Counted from the stretch's first letter, positions 31,250 to 39,390 are shown. The stretch: DNA of 64,000 nucleotides from Burkholderiales bacterium (GCA_026954015.1 JAIXLP010000029.1:4778-68777); one strand, 5' to 3'. Numbers and translations: made by a program. Notes: generated by a model from the sequence alone, not told the origin.

Positions 31250-31783
31250 GACGGGTCCGGGAATACGGGGGCAAGACCAGGGTGCTCGCGGATGCAGGAG
31301 GGGATAGTCCAGTCCCCTAGGCCACGCTGCGCCAGGTAGGAGCGCACGGCATCCCCAGCGGAGACAGAGGCAGCCCACAGGCGGGCATTGCGCTCGGCGT
31401 TTTTGGCCCACTGCGCCCGTTGCGCTGCTTCGCGCTCCACTGCTGCTTGGCGGATCTGGCGGCGCATGGATTCCAGCTCGGCAGGAGACTGGTGCAGTGG
31501 CTGGCGAGCCATCCAGCGGCTACTGATGTTCTGACGATAGTCGCCAAACACGCCGCCAAGGCCATCAGCGAACAGTTTGGCCCAGCCAGATTTGCGCGGT
31601 CCGAAACGACAGAAGCGGCCTGGCTCCAAGTGCTGCGGTGCGTAACCCAGGCTTGCCTGGATCAAGGACAGGAACTCGATGATGTTGGTGAGCGCGATCA
31701 TGTGCGACGCTCCTTCCGAAGCCAGCGAAAGGGCGCTGCGCACCAGACCCGCAGCAGGAAGTGGTTGATGACGGCAACCATAA

Positions 31784-31993
31784 TTACGCGACCCCCAGGA
31801 CGCGGCGCAGTTCAGACACAGGCCAGGCCAAGCGGCCATTGATGCGGATGGGGCGAATGGGGCCATCCTCGCGGCACGCCCAAATGCGGAGCGTTTGTTG
31901 CGCACGATTCAGGTGCCCTGCGGCCTCGGGCGTAGGAAGGGCGGTGCGCGTTTCCAGCGCCAGCGGGGTGAGTTGAACAGTCTTTGCGGCCAT
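31784..31993 (-). CDS. AlpA/excisionase-like DNA-binding protein
   Basis: 69 residues with a MerR-like winged-helix pattern: PTPEAAGHLNRAQQTLRIWA, then PIRPIRINGRLAWPVSELRRVL. Proteins of this type act as excisionases or as activators of integrase genes in P4-like and other integrative elements. It stands 82 bp upstream of the primase gene and reads the same way. A perfect 10-bp inverted repeat lies ~50 bp upstream of its start and could be its binding site. Confidence 0.75.
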   Translation of the reverse strand: MAAKTVQLTPLALETRTALPTPEAAGHLNRAQQTLRIWACREDGPIRPIRINGRLAWPVSELRRVLGVA

Positions 31994-32044
31994 TTCAAAA
32001 CCTCATGGGTTTGTTGAATATGAACCGCACTGTTCCGGGAGTGA

Positions 32045-32074
32045 CGTGCACGAACCCCCTTCGTGCACGTTTTT
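32045..32074 (+). terminator. perfect 10-bp stem-loop followed by T5 (terminator or operator)
   Basis: CGTGCACGAA / TTCGTGCACG around a CCCCC loop, followed by TTTTT on the plus strand. It looks like an intrinsic terminator for plus-strand transcription, although both neighbouring genes are on the minus strand. The symmetry also fits a regulator binding site upstream of the AlpA-like gene. Confidence 0.6.
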
Positions 32075-32083
32075 CTGGCGGCG

Positions 32084-32746
32084 CTACATGGCCGTCGCTT
32101 TGAGCTTGCGGCGGATGGTGCCGGGATCGACGCCATAGCGTTGGGCCAAGATGCCCGCGACTTCCCTGGCTTCCCTACCGGATTTAATGAGACGCTCACG
32201 CTCCAACAAGAGCTCCGTGACGCTTGGTGTCTTGGAGCTCAATTGGCGTGTGCGCGCAGCTTTCTTGCCTCCCACACTGGCGCCGTGCTTGATGCGCGCC
32301 TCTTTGGCTTTGAGGCCTCTGATCAGTGGGCTCAGTGCCTTTGCGGTTGCAGCAATACCTTGGCCCATCCCGATGAAGTTGAGTAAGGTCACGATGTGCT
32401 CATAGGGGCAAATGGATAACGCGAATTGCAGGATGTCCCGCTTCGTGCAGTCGGCGCTGTGAGCCGCATTGTCAGCACAGCCTTGCAACGTTAGCAAAGC
32501 AGGCCAGGGCAGCATGTCGGCCAGTGTGGTTTCAAGCTGGCGCTTGTGTTTGATTAGGGGCGCAAAGCCGCGCGCCGGATGTGCCACGGGAAAGCCCCAG
32601 CTGGGGTCGCTGCGCAGAGCCGTACGCGTGGCTTCTGTCTCTGTTGCAATGGACTGCAACATACGCAATTGACTCGGGGCCTTGGGCGTATCGATCGAGG
32701 TGTCGAGTTGAAGACCCGTGACGACTGCGCGAGTGTGTTGCTTCAT
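32084..32746 (-). CDS. unknown 220-aa protein with C-terminal helix-turn-helix
   Basis: No family recognised. The start MKQHTRAVVTG is chosen over an upstream one because it begins the conserved-looking part. A cysteine/histidine cluster (GCADNAAHSADCTKRD, ICPYEHI) lies at ~105-135. The C-terminal ~40 residues (SGREAREVAGILAQRYGVDPGTIRRKL) read as a resolvase-type helix-turn-helix. It sits between the antidote gene and the AlpA-like gene in the element backbone, so it may regulate or take part in element maintenance; this is inferred from position only. Confidence 0.65.
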   Translation of the reverse strand: MKQHTRAVVTGLQLDTSIDTPKAPSQLRMLQSIATETEATRTALRSDPSWGFPVAHPARGFAPLIKHKRQLETTLADMLPWPALLTLQGCADNAAHSADCTKRDILQFALSICPYEHIVTLLNFIGMGQGIAATAKALSPLIRGLKAKEARIKHGASVGGKKAARTRQLSSKTPSVTELLLERERLIKSGREAREVAGILAQRYGVDPGTIRRKLKATAM

Positions 32747-32851
32747 CGCATCCCTTTTGTAGACCAACCCCTCGATGGAAGCCCCAGCAGATCAGCGGGA
32801 GGAACTGGCTTTGCGGCGGGGTTGCGGCCCTGCCTAACTGGGGCGAAACGG

Positions 32852-33184
32852 TCAGGCGTGCGCGCTGTCTTGTCGCGTCACGGCCAAATGCAGGCCAGCA
32901 GCCCCCAGCACCGCCAGCAGTGTTTTGATGGTGGGATTACCCTTGGGGCTCAGGGCGCGGTAAAGGCTCTCACGCGGAATGCCTGCGCGCTCTGCCACGG
33001 CGGTCATGCCTTGGGCCTCGGCTACATGGCGCAGGGCGGCCAGAAGCGCAGATTGCCCTCCGGGTTCGTCGGCTTCATCCAAGGCAGCGGCCCGATACTC
33101 ATTGGCAAAGTCAGGGTTTGCCTTCAGCAGTTCCACCACGGCGGCATCGTGCGGGCGGCTTGCGGGTTGCTTGTTTGCGGTCAT
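32852..33184 (-). CDS. HigA-like addiction-module antidote protein
   Basis: 110 residues from the ATG at 33184. The C-terminal two thirds (QSALLAALRHVAEAQGMTAVAERAGIPRESLYRALSPKGNPTI, quoted here in parts: LRHVAEAQGM, AERAGIPRESLYRAL, GNPTIKTLLAVLGAAGL) match the HigA-type helix-turn-helix antidote proteins. No HigB/RelE partner is adjacent; instead it follows brnA by 30 bp on the same strand. It may be a solo regulator, or its toxin partner may have been lost. Confidence 0.78.
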   Translation of the reverse strand: MTANKQPASRPHDAAVVELLKANPDFANEYRAAALDEADEPGGQSALLAALRHVAEAQGMTAVAERAGIPRESLYRALSPKGNPTIKTLLAVLGAAGLHLAVTRQDSAHA

Positions 33185-33214
33185 GTTGTCGTGGGACAGC
33201 TTGGGCAAAACGGT

Positions 33215-33496
33215 TCAGGCGTGCGTCCGCACCCAGCTTTTCAGGGCCTCATTGATGCGGGTTTGCCAGCCATCGCCCGATGCCTTGAACTTCTCCAGCA
33301 CCTCCACGTCCAGGCGCAGGGTGACCTGGGCTTTGCTGCCACTCCCCAGCGGGCGGCCACGGCGCGCCAGCGGCTTGACCTGTTCCCACTCAGCATCCGT
33401 GAAGGGCTGGGCGTCGGGGTCTGCCATCGCTGCGGCTGTGATTGCTGCGTCCTCAGCAGGGGTCGGCAGGATGGTTCCGGCTTTAAGTTTCGGCAT
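33215..33496 (-). CDS. brnA: BrnA antitoxin
   Basis: 93 residues. The C-terminus has the ribbon-helix-helix of BrnA (QVTLRLDVEVLEKFKASGDGW, then QTRINEALKSWV), preceded by GRPLGSGSKA; the N-terminal part (FTDAEWEQVKPL) contacts the toxin in known pairs. It overlaps the brnT stop by 14 bp, the standard toxin-first arrangement of brnTA. It probably represses the shared promoter together with BrnT. Confidence 0.92.
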   Translation of the reverse strand: MPKLKAGTILPTPAEDAAITAAAMADPDAQPFTDAEWEQVKPLARRGRPLGSGSKAQVTLRLDVEVLEKFKASGDGWQTRINEALKSWVRTHA

Positions 33497-33761
33497 AGCG
33501 TTTCACCTCTCGGCTGTTGGCCTTTCTCAAACTGATGATGCGGCGCTCGGTCGGCTTCTCTAGCGGGCGGTCAACAAACACCAGCACCATGATGCGCAGG
33601 CCGATGTACCCCAGCGCCACCATGCGGGCCTCGCCATAGGCCCGGCGCGTGTCCGGCCACACTACGGCGGTTCCCCATTCAAAGCCTGCTGCCTCGGTCA
33701 GTGAGACGCCATGCTTTGCCAGATTGGCGGCATCTTTGGCCGGGTCGAACGTCACATTCAT
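33483..33761 (-). CDS. brnT: BrnT ribonuclease toxin
   Basis: 92 residues of the RelE-like BrnT fold: FDPAKDAANLAKHGVSLTEA near the start, a central RMVALGYIGLRIMVLVFV strand pair, and RRIISLRKANSREVKRY at the end, which carries the basic and catalytic residues of the family. It is a ribosome-independent RNase that halts translation when BrnA is degraded. First gene of the pair; an AT-rich promoter region lies just upstream. Confidence 0.93.
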   Translation of the reverse strand: MNVTFDPAKDAANLAKHGVSLTEAAGFEWGTAVVWPDTRRAYGEARMVALGYIGLRIMVLVFVDRPLEKPTERRIISLRKANSREVKRYAET

Positions 33762-33817
33762 GGTTTAGTGTAGCTACGTTTATTTGAAGTTCAAAAATTA
33801 TTTGTAGTTACGTTATT
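33762..33817 (-). promoter_or_regulatory. AT-rich brnTA promoter/operator region
   Basis: Distinctly AT-rich against its surroundings. It holds two direct repeats GTAGCTACGTT (33770-33780) and GTAGTTACGTT (33804-33814) around the palindrome TTTGAAGTTCAAA (33783-33795). On the minus strand TTGAAC and TACACT are spaced 16 bp apart and could be the -35 and -10, giving a nearly leaderless brnT mRNA. Confidence 0.55.
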
Positions 33818-34406
33818 TCATGTGGCACTCACCACGCGCAGCGCACCGGGCGCGGTCTTGGCCTCGAACACAATCCCGGCCTGTTCCAGAATCCAGGCTT
33901 CGATGCGCTCATGGTGCACGCGCAGTAGTTCCAGTGGGCGCACCTTGTAATGCTTCTCTGCTGTGGCGCTGGGTTTGTGCCCTTGAATCTGCGCCACCAC
34001 CCCGGCGGGCACCTCCAGCCACTCGGTCAGGCTCGCAAAGGAACGGCGCAGGCCATGCAGGGTAAGCCCCTCCAGCCCGGCAGCCTTGCAGGCCCGTGTG
34101 TGCGGGTTGTTGGGCTCAGTCAGGCAGCCGCTGGCGCTCGTGGGGCTGGAGAACACCCATTCGTTGCGGCGGGGCAGGGCGGCCAGCAAGTGCAGCATGT
34201 AGGGCGTTGCAGGAATCTCGCGGGTGCCTTCCACTTTGTCGCGGATGCTGATTCCCTTCCATTGCGTGTTTACGTCCTCCCAGCGCAGCGCCAGCACCTC
34301 GCCAGGGCGGGCACCCGTCAACAGCATCATTTGCAGGTAGGCGGCAATGATGGGGTTCTGAATCTGTTGCACGGCGGCAAACCAAGCGGCCAATTGCTCG
34401 CGCTGC
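33818..34406 (-). pseudogene. tyrosine recombinase (integrase), N-terminus missing
   Basis: Only the C-terminal catalytic half remains (~196 residues). The active-site Arg is in TGARPGEVLALRWED, the HxxR motif in LHGLRRSFASL, the second His in GHKPSATAEKHY, and Tyr follows in HYKV. The family needs a further ~200 N-terminal residues for arm-site and core binding. The frame meets unrelated opposite-strand sequence at about 34406. Its place beside tRNA-Val is that expected of an island integrase. Catalysis might survive in this fragment but normal integration is unlikely. Confidence 0.85.
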
Positions 34407-34652
34407 AACCTCTACTGCCGTGTCCGCATCCCCCAGAAGCTCCTGAAGGCTTACCCCCGTAAGGTCGAAATTGTTCGGTCTTTGGGCACCTCTGACGTCC
34501 GTGAAGGCAAACGCCTGCTCGTGACGGAGCTCGCATCCATTTACCAAGAGTTCTCCATCAGAGAAAAAAAGCTGGCCATCCAGTCTGACCTGCCCCCATT
34601 GACCGTACCAACGGATTGGAGAAGTCCGGGGTTAAAGGTTAATCGAAGTTGA
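34407..34652 (+). pseudogene. N-terminal fragment of a second integrase (DUF6538-like)
   Basis: Reads NLYCRVRIPQKLLKAYP, then EIVRSLGTSDVREGKRLL and a helical stretch before a stop, matching the N-terminal arm-binding module (DUF6538 type) seen in many phage integrases. It lies head-to-head with the other integrase fragment and lacks both a proper start and the catalytic domain. It is probably a remnant of a different element inserted at the same tRNA. Confidence 0.6.
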
Positions 34653-34661
34653 CCTTGCCCT

Positions 34662-34695
34662 GAAAAGAAAAGGGCCTAGATTTCTCTAGGCCCTT
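34662..34695 (-). terminator. intrinsic terminator after tRNA-Val
   Basis: On the minus strand GGGCCTAGA / TCTAGGCCC with a GAAA loop is followed by TTTTCTTTTC. It ends the hupB/tRNA-Val transcript. Confidence 0.85.
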
Positions 34696-34713
34696 GGATG
34701 CATTGGATTGGTG

Positions 34714-34789
34714 TGGTGGGTGCTGACGGGGTCGAACCGCCGACCTACGCCTTGTAAGGGCGCCGCTCTACCGACTGAGCTAAGCACCC
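34714..34789 (-). tRNA. tRNA-Val(TAC)
   Basis: Acceptor stem GGGTGCT / AGCACCC, D-loop TTAGCTCAGTCGG, anticodon loop CTTACAA with anticodon TAC, T-loop GGTTCGACC and an encoded CCA. It starts 15 bp after the hupB stop with no promoter of its own in the gap, so it is probably processed from the hupB transcript. Its 3' end faces the island integrase. Confidence 0.97.
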
Positions 34790-34804
34790 ACGGTAAATCC
34801 GATG

Positions 34805-35077
34805 TCAGTTGATGGCGTCCTTGAGCGCCTTGCCGGGACGGAACTTGGGCACCTTGGCCGCCTTGATCTTGATCGCCGCGCCCGTGCGGGGGTTGCGGCC
34901 CGTGCGTGCCGCACGCTTGCCCACAGCGAAAGTACCGAAACCGACGAGCGACACCGTGCCGCCTTTCTTCAAGGTCTTCTTGACCGCCTCAATGGTGGAC
35001 TCCAGTGCCCGCGCGGCTGCAGCCTTGGAGATGTCTGCATTGTTAGCAATGTGCTCGATCAATTCGGTTTTGTTCAC
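34805..35077 (-). CDS. hupB: DNA-binding protein HU
   Basis: Nucleoid-associated histone-like protein of 90 residues; binds and bends DNA as a dimer. The GTG start ([12 protein letters not shown]) is chosen because it gives the exact HU N-terminus and length. The body shows [16 protein letters not shown], then [22 protein letters not shown] (the DNA-binding arm, RxGRNPxTG) and [16 protein letters not shown] at the end. It has a strong promoter ~110 bp upstream and shares its transcript with tRNA-Val. Confidence 0.96.
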   Translation of the reverse strand: MNKTELIEHIANNADISKAAAARALESTIEAVKKTLKKGGTVSLVGFGTFAVGKRAARTGRNPRTGAAIKIKAAKVPKFRPGKALKDAIN

Positions 35078-35188
35078 AGGAGGCCTCTCGTATGTAGGTG
35101 TGGATTGTCTCTCGGTTGTGGGTGCACGACGCACAGCGCCGGTCAGGGGTGACAGGCTGGCCCCATGCACTTGGCACTGCCAGCGGCG

Positions 35189-35217
35189 ATTAGAGCCATG
35201 GCCCCCCGGCGTGTCAA
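35189..35217 (-). promoter_or_regulatory. sigma-70 promoter of hupB
   Basis: Minus-strand TTGACA (35217-35212), a 17-bp spacer and TCTAAT (35194-35189): a near-consensus promoter, giving a 5' leader of about 105 nt before the hupB GTG. The rest of the hupB-pgsA gap (35218-35364) shows nothing I can name. Confidence 0.85.
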
Positions 35218-35364
35218 TACAACACGAAGCATAGTCACAACGATGGAATCGATTCTAGACGGAATTGCATCCATGCAGGCCGGGAAACCGTGCTTTTTTG
35301 GCATGGTACAAACGCTTGGCAACAGTACGGATTGACAGCCCCGCGCCTGTGTGGCCCCGAAACA

Positions 35365-35934
35365 TTACTTGGACACCCGCGCCCGGATCTCCGGCAGCGC
35401 CTTTTGCAGGTAGTACACCATGGACCAGACAGTGAGCACGGCCGCGAGCCAGATCAGCCAGGTGCCCCAGACGCCGGTGTCGATCACGCCCAGGAGCCGC
35501 CCGTCGTAGAGCAGGAAGGGGATGGCCAGCATCTGCACCGTGGTCTTGACCTTGCCCAGCATGTGCACGGCCACGCTCTTGCTCGCGCCGATCTGCGCCA
35601 TCCATTCGCGCAGCGCGGAGATGGCGATTTCGCGGCCGATGATGATGAGGGCGACGAACACATCGGCGCGCTGCAGGTGCACCAGCACGAGCAGCGAAGC
35701 GCAGACGAGGAATTTGTCGGCCACCGGATCGAGAAAGGCGCCGAACGAGGACGTCTGGTTGAGCTTGCGCGCGAGGTAGCCGTCCAGCCAGTCGGTGGCC
35801 GCGAACACCACGAACATGACGGTGGCCACCAGGTTGCGCGTGGCTCCGTCCAGAGGCGCGTAGAACACCCCCACGATCAAGGGTATCGCGACGATGCGCG
35901 TCCAGGTCATGAGGGTGGGAATGGTCCAGAACAT
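35365..35934 (-). CDS. pgsA: CDP-diacylglycerol-glycerol-3-phosphate 3-phosphatidyltransferase
   Basis: Inner-membrane enzyme committing CDP-diacylglycerol to phosphatidylglycerol synthesis. 189 residues with several membrane helices. The CDP-alcohol phosphotransferase signature DG-x2-AR-x8-G-x3-D-x3-D is fully present in DWLDGYLARKLNQTSSFGAF and LDPVADKFL (residues ~57-85). It lies 51 bp downstream of uvrC on the same strand, an order common in betaproteobacteria and gammaproteobacteria, so it is probably transcribed with uvrC. Confidence 0.95.
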   Translation of the reverse strand: MFWTIPTLMTWTRIVAIPLIVGVFYAPLDGATRNLVATVMFVVFAATDWLDGYLARKLNQTSSFGAFLDPVADKFLVCASLLVLVHLQRADVFVALIIIGREIAISALREWMAQIGASKSVAVHMLGKVKTTVQMLAIPFLLYDGRLLGVIDTGVWGTWLIWLAAVLTVWSMVYYLQKALPEIRARVSK

Positions 35935-35985
35935 GGCCGCGATTGTGTCATGGCACGGAGCACGCCGCCGCGCCGCGCCGGGGTC

Positions 35986-37959
35986 TCAGCGCAGCGCGCG
36001 GTAGATTTCCTCGGCCAGCTCGCGCGAGATGCCCTCCACGCTGGCCAGATCCTGGACGCTGGCGTCCTGCACGCCGCGCACGCCGCCAAAGCGCTGCAGC
36101 AGGCGCGCGCGCTTTTTCGGGCCGATGCCGGGAATGTCCTCCAGGCGGCTGGCGCCCACGCGCACCTTGGCGCGCGCCGCGCGCATGCCGGTGATGGCGA
36201 AGCGGTGCGCCTCGTCGCGGATCTGCGCCACGAGCATGAGCGCAGCGGAGTCGCGGCCCAGGTAGACCTTCTCGCGCCCGTCGGCGAACACCAGTTCTTC
36301 GAGCCCGACCTTGCGCCCCTCGCCCTTCTCCACGCCGACGATGCGCGAGAGGTCCAGCCCCAGCTCGGCAAAGACCGCGCGCGCCACGGCCACCTGGCCC
36401 TTGCCGCCGTCGATGAGCACGATGTCGGGCAGGCGGGCTCGGTGGGAACCGGGCTCGGCGCCGCCCGCCTCGCGCTGCGCCTCGGCCACGGGGCGGTAGC
36501 GGCGCTCAAGCACCTGGCGCATGGCGGCGTAGTCGTCGCCCCCGGTGATGCCCTCGATGCGGTAGCGGCGGTATTCGCTGCTTTGCATCCGGTGCTGGCG
36601 GAACACCACGCAGGAGGCCTGCGTGGCCTCGCCCGCGGTGTGCGAGATGTCGAAACACTCGATGGTGAGGCTGTCCAGATCCTCGGTCGGCAGGTCCAGC
36701 GCCTCGGCCAGTTGGCGCGTGCGCGCCTGCTGCGAGCCTTCCTCGGCCAGCAGGCGTGTCAATTGCAGGGCGGCATTCTGCTGCGCCATCTCCAGCCAGG
36801 TGCGCCGCTGCCCGCGCGGCTGGTGCACCGCCGTCACGCGCACGCCGGCCTGCTCCGACAGCGCCGCCAGCAGGGCCGCGTCCACCGGCTCGCTGGTCAC
36901 CAGCACGCCCGGCACGGGCACGTTGAGGTAGTGCTGCGCCAGAAAGGCCGCGAGCACCTGCTGCTCGGCCGACGGCTCCGCACCGCCGCCGCCCTCGGCG
37001 CTCTCGGCGCCCTCCTCGGCTGCGTAGACGCCCACGGCATCGTCCACCTGGACGGGGAAGTACGCGCGGTCGCCCAGGTGGCGCCCGCCGCGCACCATGG
37101 CCAGATTCACGCAGGCGCGCCCGCCCTGCACGCGCACGGCGAGGATGTCCACGTCCTGGTCGGACGCGGTCTCCACGCTTTGCTGGTGAAGCACGCGCGC
37201 CAGGGCCTGGATCTGGTTGCGCAGCTCGGCCGCCTGCTCGTACTCCAGCCGCTCGGCATGCGCCATCATGCGCGCCTCCAGCTCTTGCAAGAGCGCCTGC
37301 GTCTCGCCGCGCAGGAGCGCCTCGGCGTGCGCCACGTCCTGGGCATAGGCCTCTGGGGAGATGTAGCCCACGCAGGGCGCGGTGCAGCGCTTGATCTGGT
37401 AGAGCAGGCAGGGCCGCGTGCGGTGGGCGAAGACCGTGTCCTCGCAGGTGCGCAGGCGAAACACCTTCTGGATCAGCTCGATCGTCTGCTTGACCGCCCA
37501 CGCATTCGGGTAGGGCCCGAAATACCGGTTGTGCTTGTCCACTGCGCCACGGTAGTAGGCAACGCGCGGAAAGCGCTGCGAGGGGTCGTCCGTCGTGCCG
37601 TCCCTGGCCGCCACGCCGCTGATCTTGAGGTACGGGTAGCTCTTGTCGTCCCGAAAAAGAATGTTGTATTTGGGGTGCAGCTGCTTGATGAGGTTGTTTT
37701 CCAGCAGCAGCGCCTCCGCCTCGGAGCGCACCACCGTGGTCTCCAGCCGCACGATCTTGCCGACCATGTGGCCCACGCGCGTGCCGCCGTGCTCCTTCGT
37801 GAAGTAGCTGCTCACGCGGCGCTTGAGGTTGCGTGCCTTGCCGACGTACAGCAGCGCATCCTGCGCGTCGAAATAGCGGTAGACGCCGGGCAGCGGCGGC
37901 AAGGCGGCCACCTGCGCCAGGAGTTCCTCGGAATGCGTGCCTTTGGGCATGGTCGCCAT
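35986..37959 (-). CDS. uvrC: excinuclease ABC subunit C
   Basis: Makes both incisions around a lesion in nucleotide excision repair after UvrA/UvrB recognition. 657 residues: an N-terminal GIY-YIG nuclease domain (GVYRYFD ... [14 protein letters not shown], residues ~25-50), a UvrB-binding UVR motif near 210-245, the RNase H-like endonuclease domain with IECFDISH near 445, and C-terminal helix-hairpin-helix motifs ([16 protein letters not shown]) that bind DNA. A Glu/Gly/Ala-rich stretch ([16 protein letters not shown] near 313-329) looks like a lineage-specific linker insertion. pgsA follows. Confidence 0.96.
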   Translation of the reverse strand: MATMPKGTHSEELLAQVAALPPLPGVYRYFDAQDALLYVGKARNLKRRVSSYFTKEHGGTRVGHMVGKIVRLETTVVRSEAEALLLENNLIKQLHPKYNILFRDDKSYPYLKISGVAARDGTTDDPSQRFPRVAYYRGAVDKHNRYFGPYPNAWAVKQTIELIQKVFRLRTCEDTVFAHRTRPCLLYQIKRCTAPCVGYISPEAYAQDVAHAEALLRGETQALLQELEARMMAHAERLEYEQAAELRNQIQALARVLHQQSVETASDQDVDILAVRVQGGRACVNLAMVRGGRHLGDRAYFPVQVDDAVGVYAAEEGAESAEGGGGAEPSAEQQVLAAFLAQHYLNVPVPGVLVTSEPVDAALLAALSEQAGVRVTAVHQPRGQRRTWLEMAQQNAALQLTRLLAEEGSQQARTRQLAEALDLPTEDLDSLTIECFDISHTAGEATQASCVVFRQHRMQSSEYRRYRIEGITGGDDYAAMRQVLERRYRPVAEAQREAGGAEPGSHRARLPDIVLIDGGKGQVAVARAVFAELGLDLSRIVGVEKGEGRKVGLEELVFADGREKVYLGRDSAALMLVAQIRDEAHRFAITGMRAARAKVRVGASRLEDIPGIGPKKRARLLQRFGGVRGVQDASVQDLASVEGISRELAEEIYRALR

Positions 37960-38011
37960 TGTGTCGTGTGGCCGATACCCCCACCGGCCCCGCGTCCCCC
38001 CAGCGCATGAG

Positions 38012-38087
38012 TGGTGCCGCTTGTCCGAATCGAACGGACGACCTACGGTTTACAAGACCGTTGCTCTACCAACTGAGCTAAAGCGGC
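38012..38087 (-). tRNA. tRNA-Thr(TGT)
   Basis: Acceptor GCCGCTT / AAGCGGC, D-loop TAGCTCAGTTGG, anticodon loop CTTGTAA with anticodon TGT, T-loop CGTTCGATT and an encoded CCA end. Located between sspB and uvrC. Confidence 0.97.
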
Positions 38088-38148
38088 TACTCCAACCTCT
38101 ACGCGCGCGTGGGGTGGCACAGAGCAAGGCCCCGCGTCACGACATCCG

Positions 38149-38655
38149 CTATTTGATGCGCTTGAGCGCAGGCCGCCGGCCCCTGCCCGCAGGCGGCCTC
38201 GGAACCGGCGCATCACCGTCCGCGCGATCGGCCACCTTCACGGACTGCAGCGTAGCCGCGCCGTTATCGCTCTCGGGCGCCTTGTCCACCGCCACGGCGA
38301 GACTTTCACCGGGTGAAGCAACGTCACCCTCCTCGGCGGAAAAGGCCATGCCCTGGCCGTTTTCACGCGCGTAGATCGCCACCACCCGGCCGACGGGCAC
38401 CGCGATATCGCACGGCCGCCCGCCAAACCGCGCCTTGAACGTGATGTACTCGTTGGAGATGTTGAGCGCGCTCGTCGCATCGTGGCTCACGTTGAGCACA
38501 ATCTCGCCGTTGTTCACATACTCTCGCGGTACCTGTACCGTGTCGTCGACGCGTACCACGATGTAGGGTGTGAACCCGCTGTCGGAGCACCACTCGTGCA
38601 GCGCGCGGATCAGATAGGGCCGCGTGGAGGCCAAGGATGTGGGTTCGCTGTCCAT
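38149..38655 (-). CDS. sspB: ClpXP specificity-enhancing factor SspB
   Basis: Adaptor that tethers ssrA-tagged and other substrates to ClpXP. 168 residues from MDSEPTSLAS. The N-terminal domain has TRPYLIRALHEWC and the substrate-groove part ISNEYITFKARFGG. A long flexible acidic/Ala-rich linker leads to the ClpX-binding tail RRPALKRIK at the very end, matching the E. coli SspB tail. It follows sspA by 32 bp on the same strand, the classic sspAB operon. Confidence 0.95.
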   Translation of the reverse strand: MDSEPTSLASTRPYLIRALHEWCSDSGFTPYIVVRVDDTVQVPREYVNNGEIVLNVSHDATSALNISNEYITFKARFGGRPCDIAVPVGRVVAIYARENGQGMAFSAEEGDVASPGESLAVAVDKAPESDNGAATLQSVKVADRADGDAPVPRPPAGRGRRPALKRIK

Positions 38656-38687
38656 GGTGCAGTTGCGGCGATGAACCAAAGGCGGGT

Positions 38688-39299
38688 TTACTTGCGCATG
38701 ACCTTCTCGGAGGGCGTCAGCGCCTCGATGTAGGCCGGCCGGGAAAACACGCGCTCGGCGTACTTGAGCAGCGGCGCGGCGTTCTTGGACAGTTCGATGC
38801 CATAGTAGTCCAGACGCCACAACAGCGGCGCGATGGCCACGTCCAGCATCGAGAACCCGTCGCCCAGCATGTACTTGTTCTTGAGGAACACCGGCGCGAG
38901 CTGCGTGAGGCGATCGCGGATGTGGCCGCGTGCCTTCTCCAGCATCCGCTCGTTGCCCTTGCTCGCGCGCGACTCCAGCGTGCTCACGTGCACGAAGAGC
39001 TCTTTTTCAAAATTCAGCAGGAACAGACGCACGCGCGCGCGATCAACCGGGTCACCCGGCATCAGCTGCGGATGCGGGAAACGCTCATCGATGTACTCGT
39101 TGATGATGTTGGATTCGTACAGAATCAGATCGCGCTCCACGAGGATCGGCACCTGACCGTACGGGTTCATCACCGCGATGTCTTCCGGCTTGTTGTAGAG
39201 GTCGACATCACGGATCTCGAAATCCATGCCCTTCTCGAACAGGACGAAACGGCAGCGGTGTGAGAACGGACACGTCGTGCCCGAATAAAGCACCATCAT
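38688..39299 (-). CDS. sspA: stringent starvation protein A
   Basis: Glutathione S-transferase-fold transcription factor that binds RNA polymerase and helps acid and starvation survival. 203 residues. The thioredoxin-like N-domain (YSGTTCPFSHRCRFVLFEKG, then NPYGQVPILVERD and YESNIINEYIDERFP) is followed by an all-helical C-domain with LGDGFSMLDVAIAPLLWRL. It lacks real GST activity in known members. First gene of sspAB and 91 bp downstream of petC, so it may share the bc1 transcript. Confidence 0.95.
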   Translation of the reverse strand: MMVLYSGTTCPFSHRCRFVLFEKGMDFEIRDVDLYNKPEDIAVMNPYGQVPILVERDLILYESNIINEYIDERFPHPQLMPGDPVDRARVRLFLLNFEKELFVHVSTLESRASKGNERMLEKARGHIRDRLTQLAPVFLKNKYMLGDGFSMLDVAIAPLLWRLDYYGIELSKNAAPLLKYAERVFSRPAYIEALTPSEKVMRK

Positions 39300-39390
39300 T
39301 GCAAGCGGCTCCTCAAAATCAAAAGAGTGGGCACCGGCCCACTCCAGGGGTGTCGATGGCCCGCACTGCCGCGCGAGCCGTTCTACCCGT

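Larger units (their letters stand above)
29908..31273 (+). mobile_element. IS3-family, IS2-group insertion sequence (1366 bp)
   Basis: Ends resemble IS2. The left end begins TAGCCCCCTGAATCCCCGG and the right end, read inward, begins TGCCCCCGTATTCCCGG; both then have GGACCxGTCCTAT. A 3-bp direct duplication AGA flanks it (29905-29907 and 31274-31276). It carries overlapping orfA and orfB with an A7G slippery run. The clean duplication and intact frames point to a recent insertion. Confidence 0.93.
29397..31701 (-). pseudogene. Toprim-domain primase, split by an IS2-like element
   Basis: The N-terminal part (31701-31277) begins MIALTNIIEFLSLIQ and contains RFCRFGPRKSGWAKLF; the C-terminal part (29907-29397) carries the Toprim motifs AEGIETAAA and VIFADNDLAG. 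Joining 31277 to 29907 gives 936 bp, an uninterrupted 311-residue frame reading EHPGL/NPTLAYWH across the join, so the insertion is the only visible lesion. Intact relatives make primers for replication of mobile elements. The C-terminal piece could be translated from internal starts but lacks the N-terminal region. Confidence 0.88.

Noticed and set aside
35290..38010. 906-codon plus-strand frame across pgsA and uvrC
   Set aside because: Shadow of uvrC and pgsA, both certain on the minus strand.
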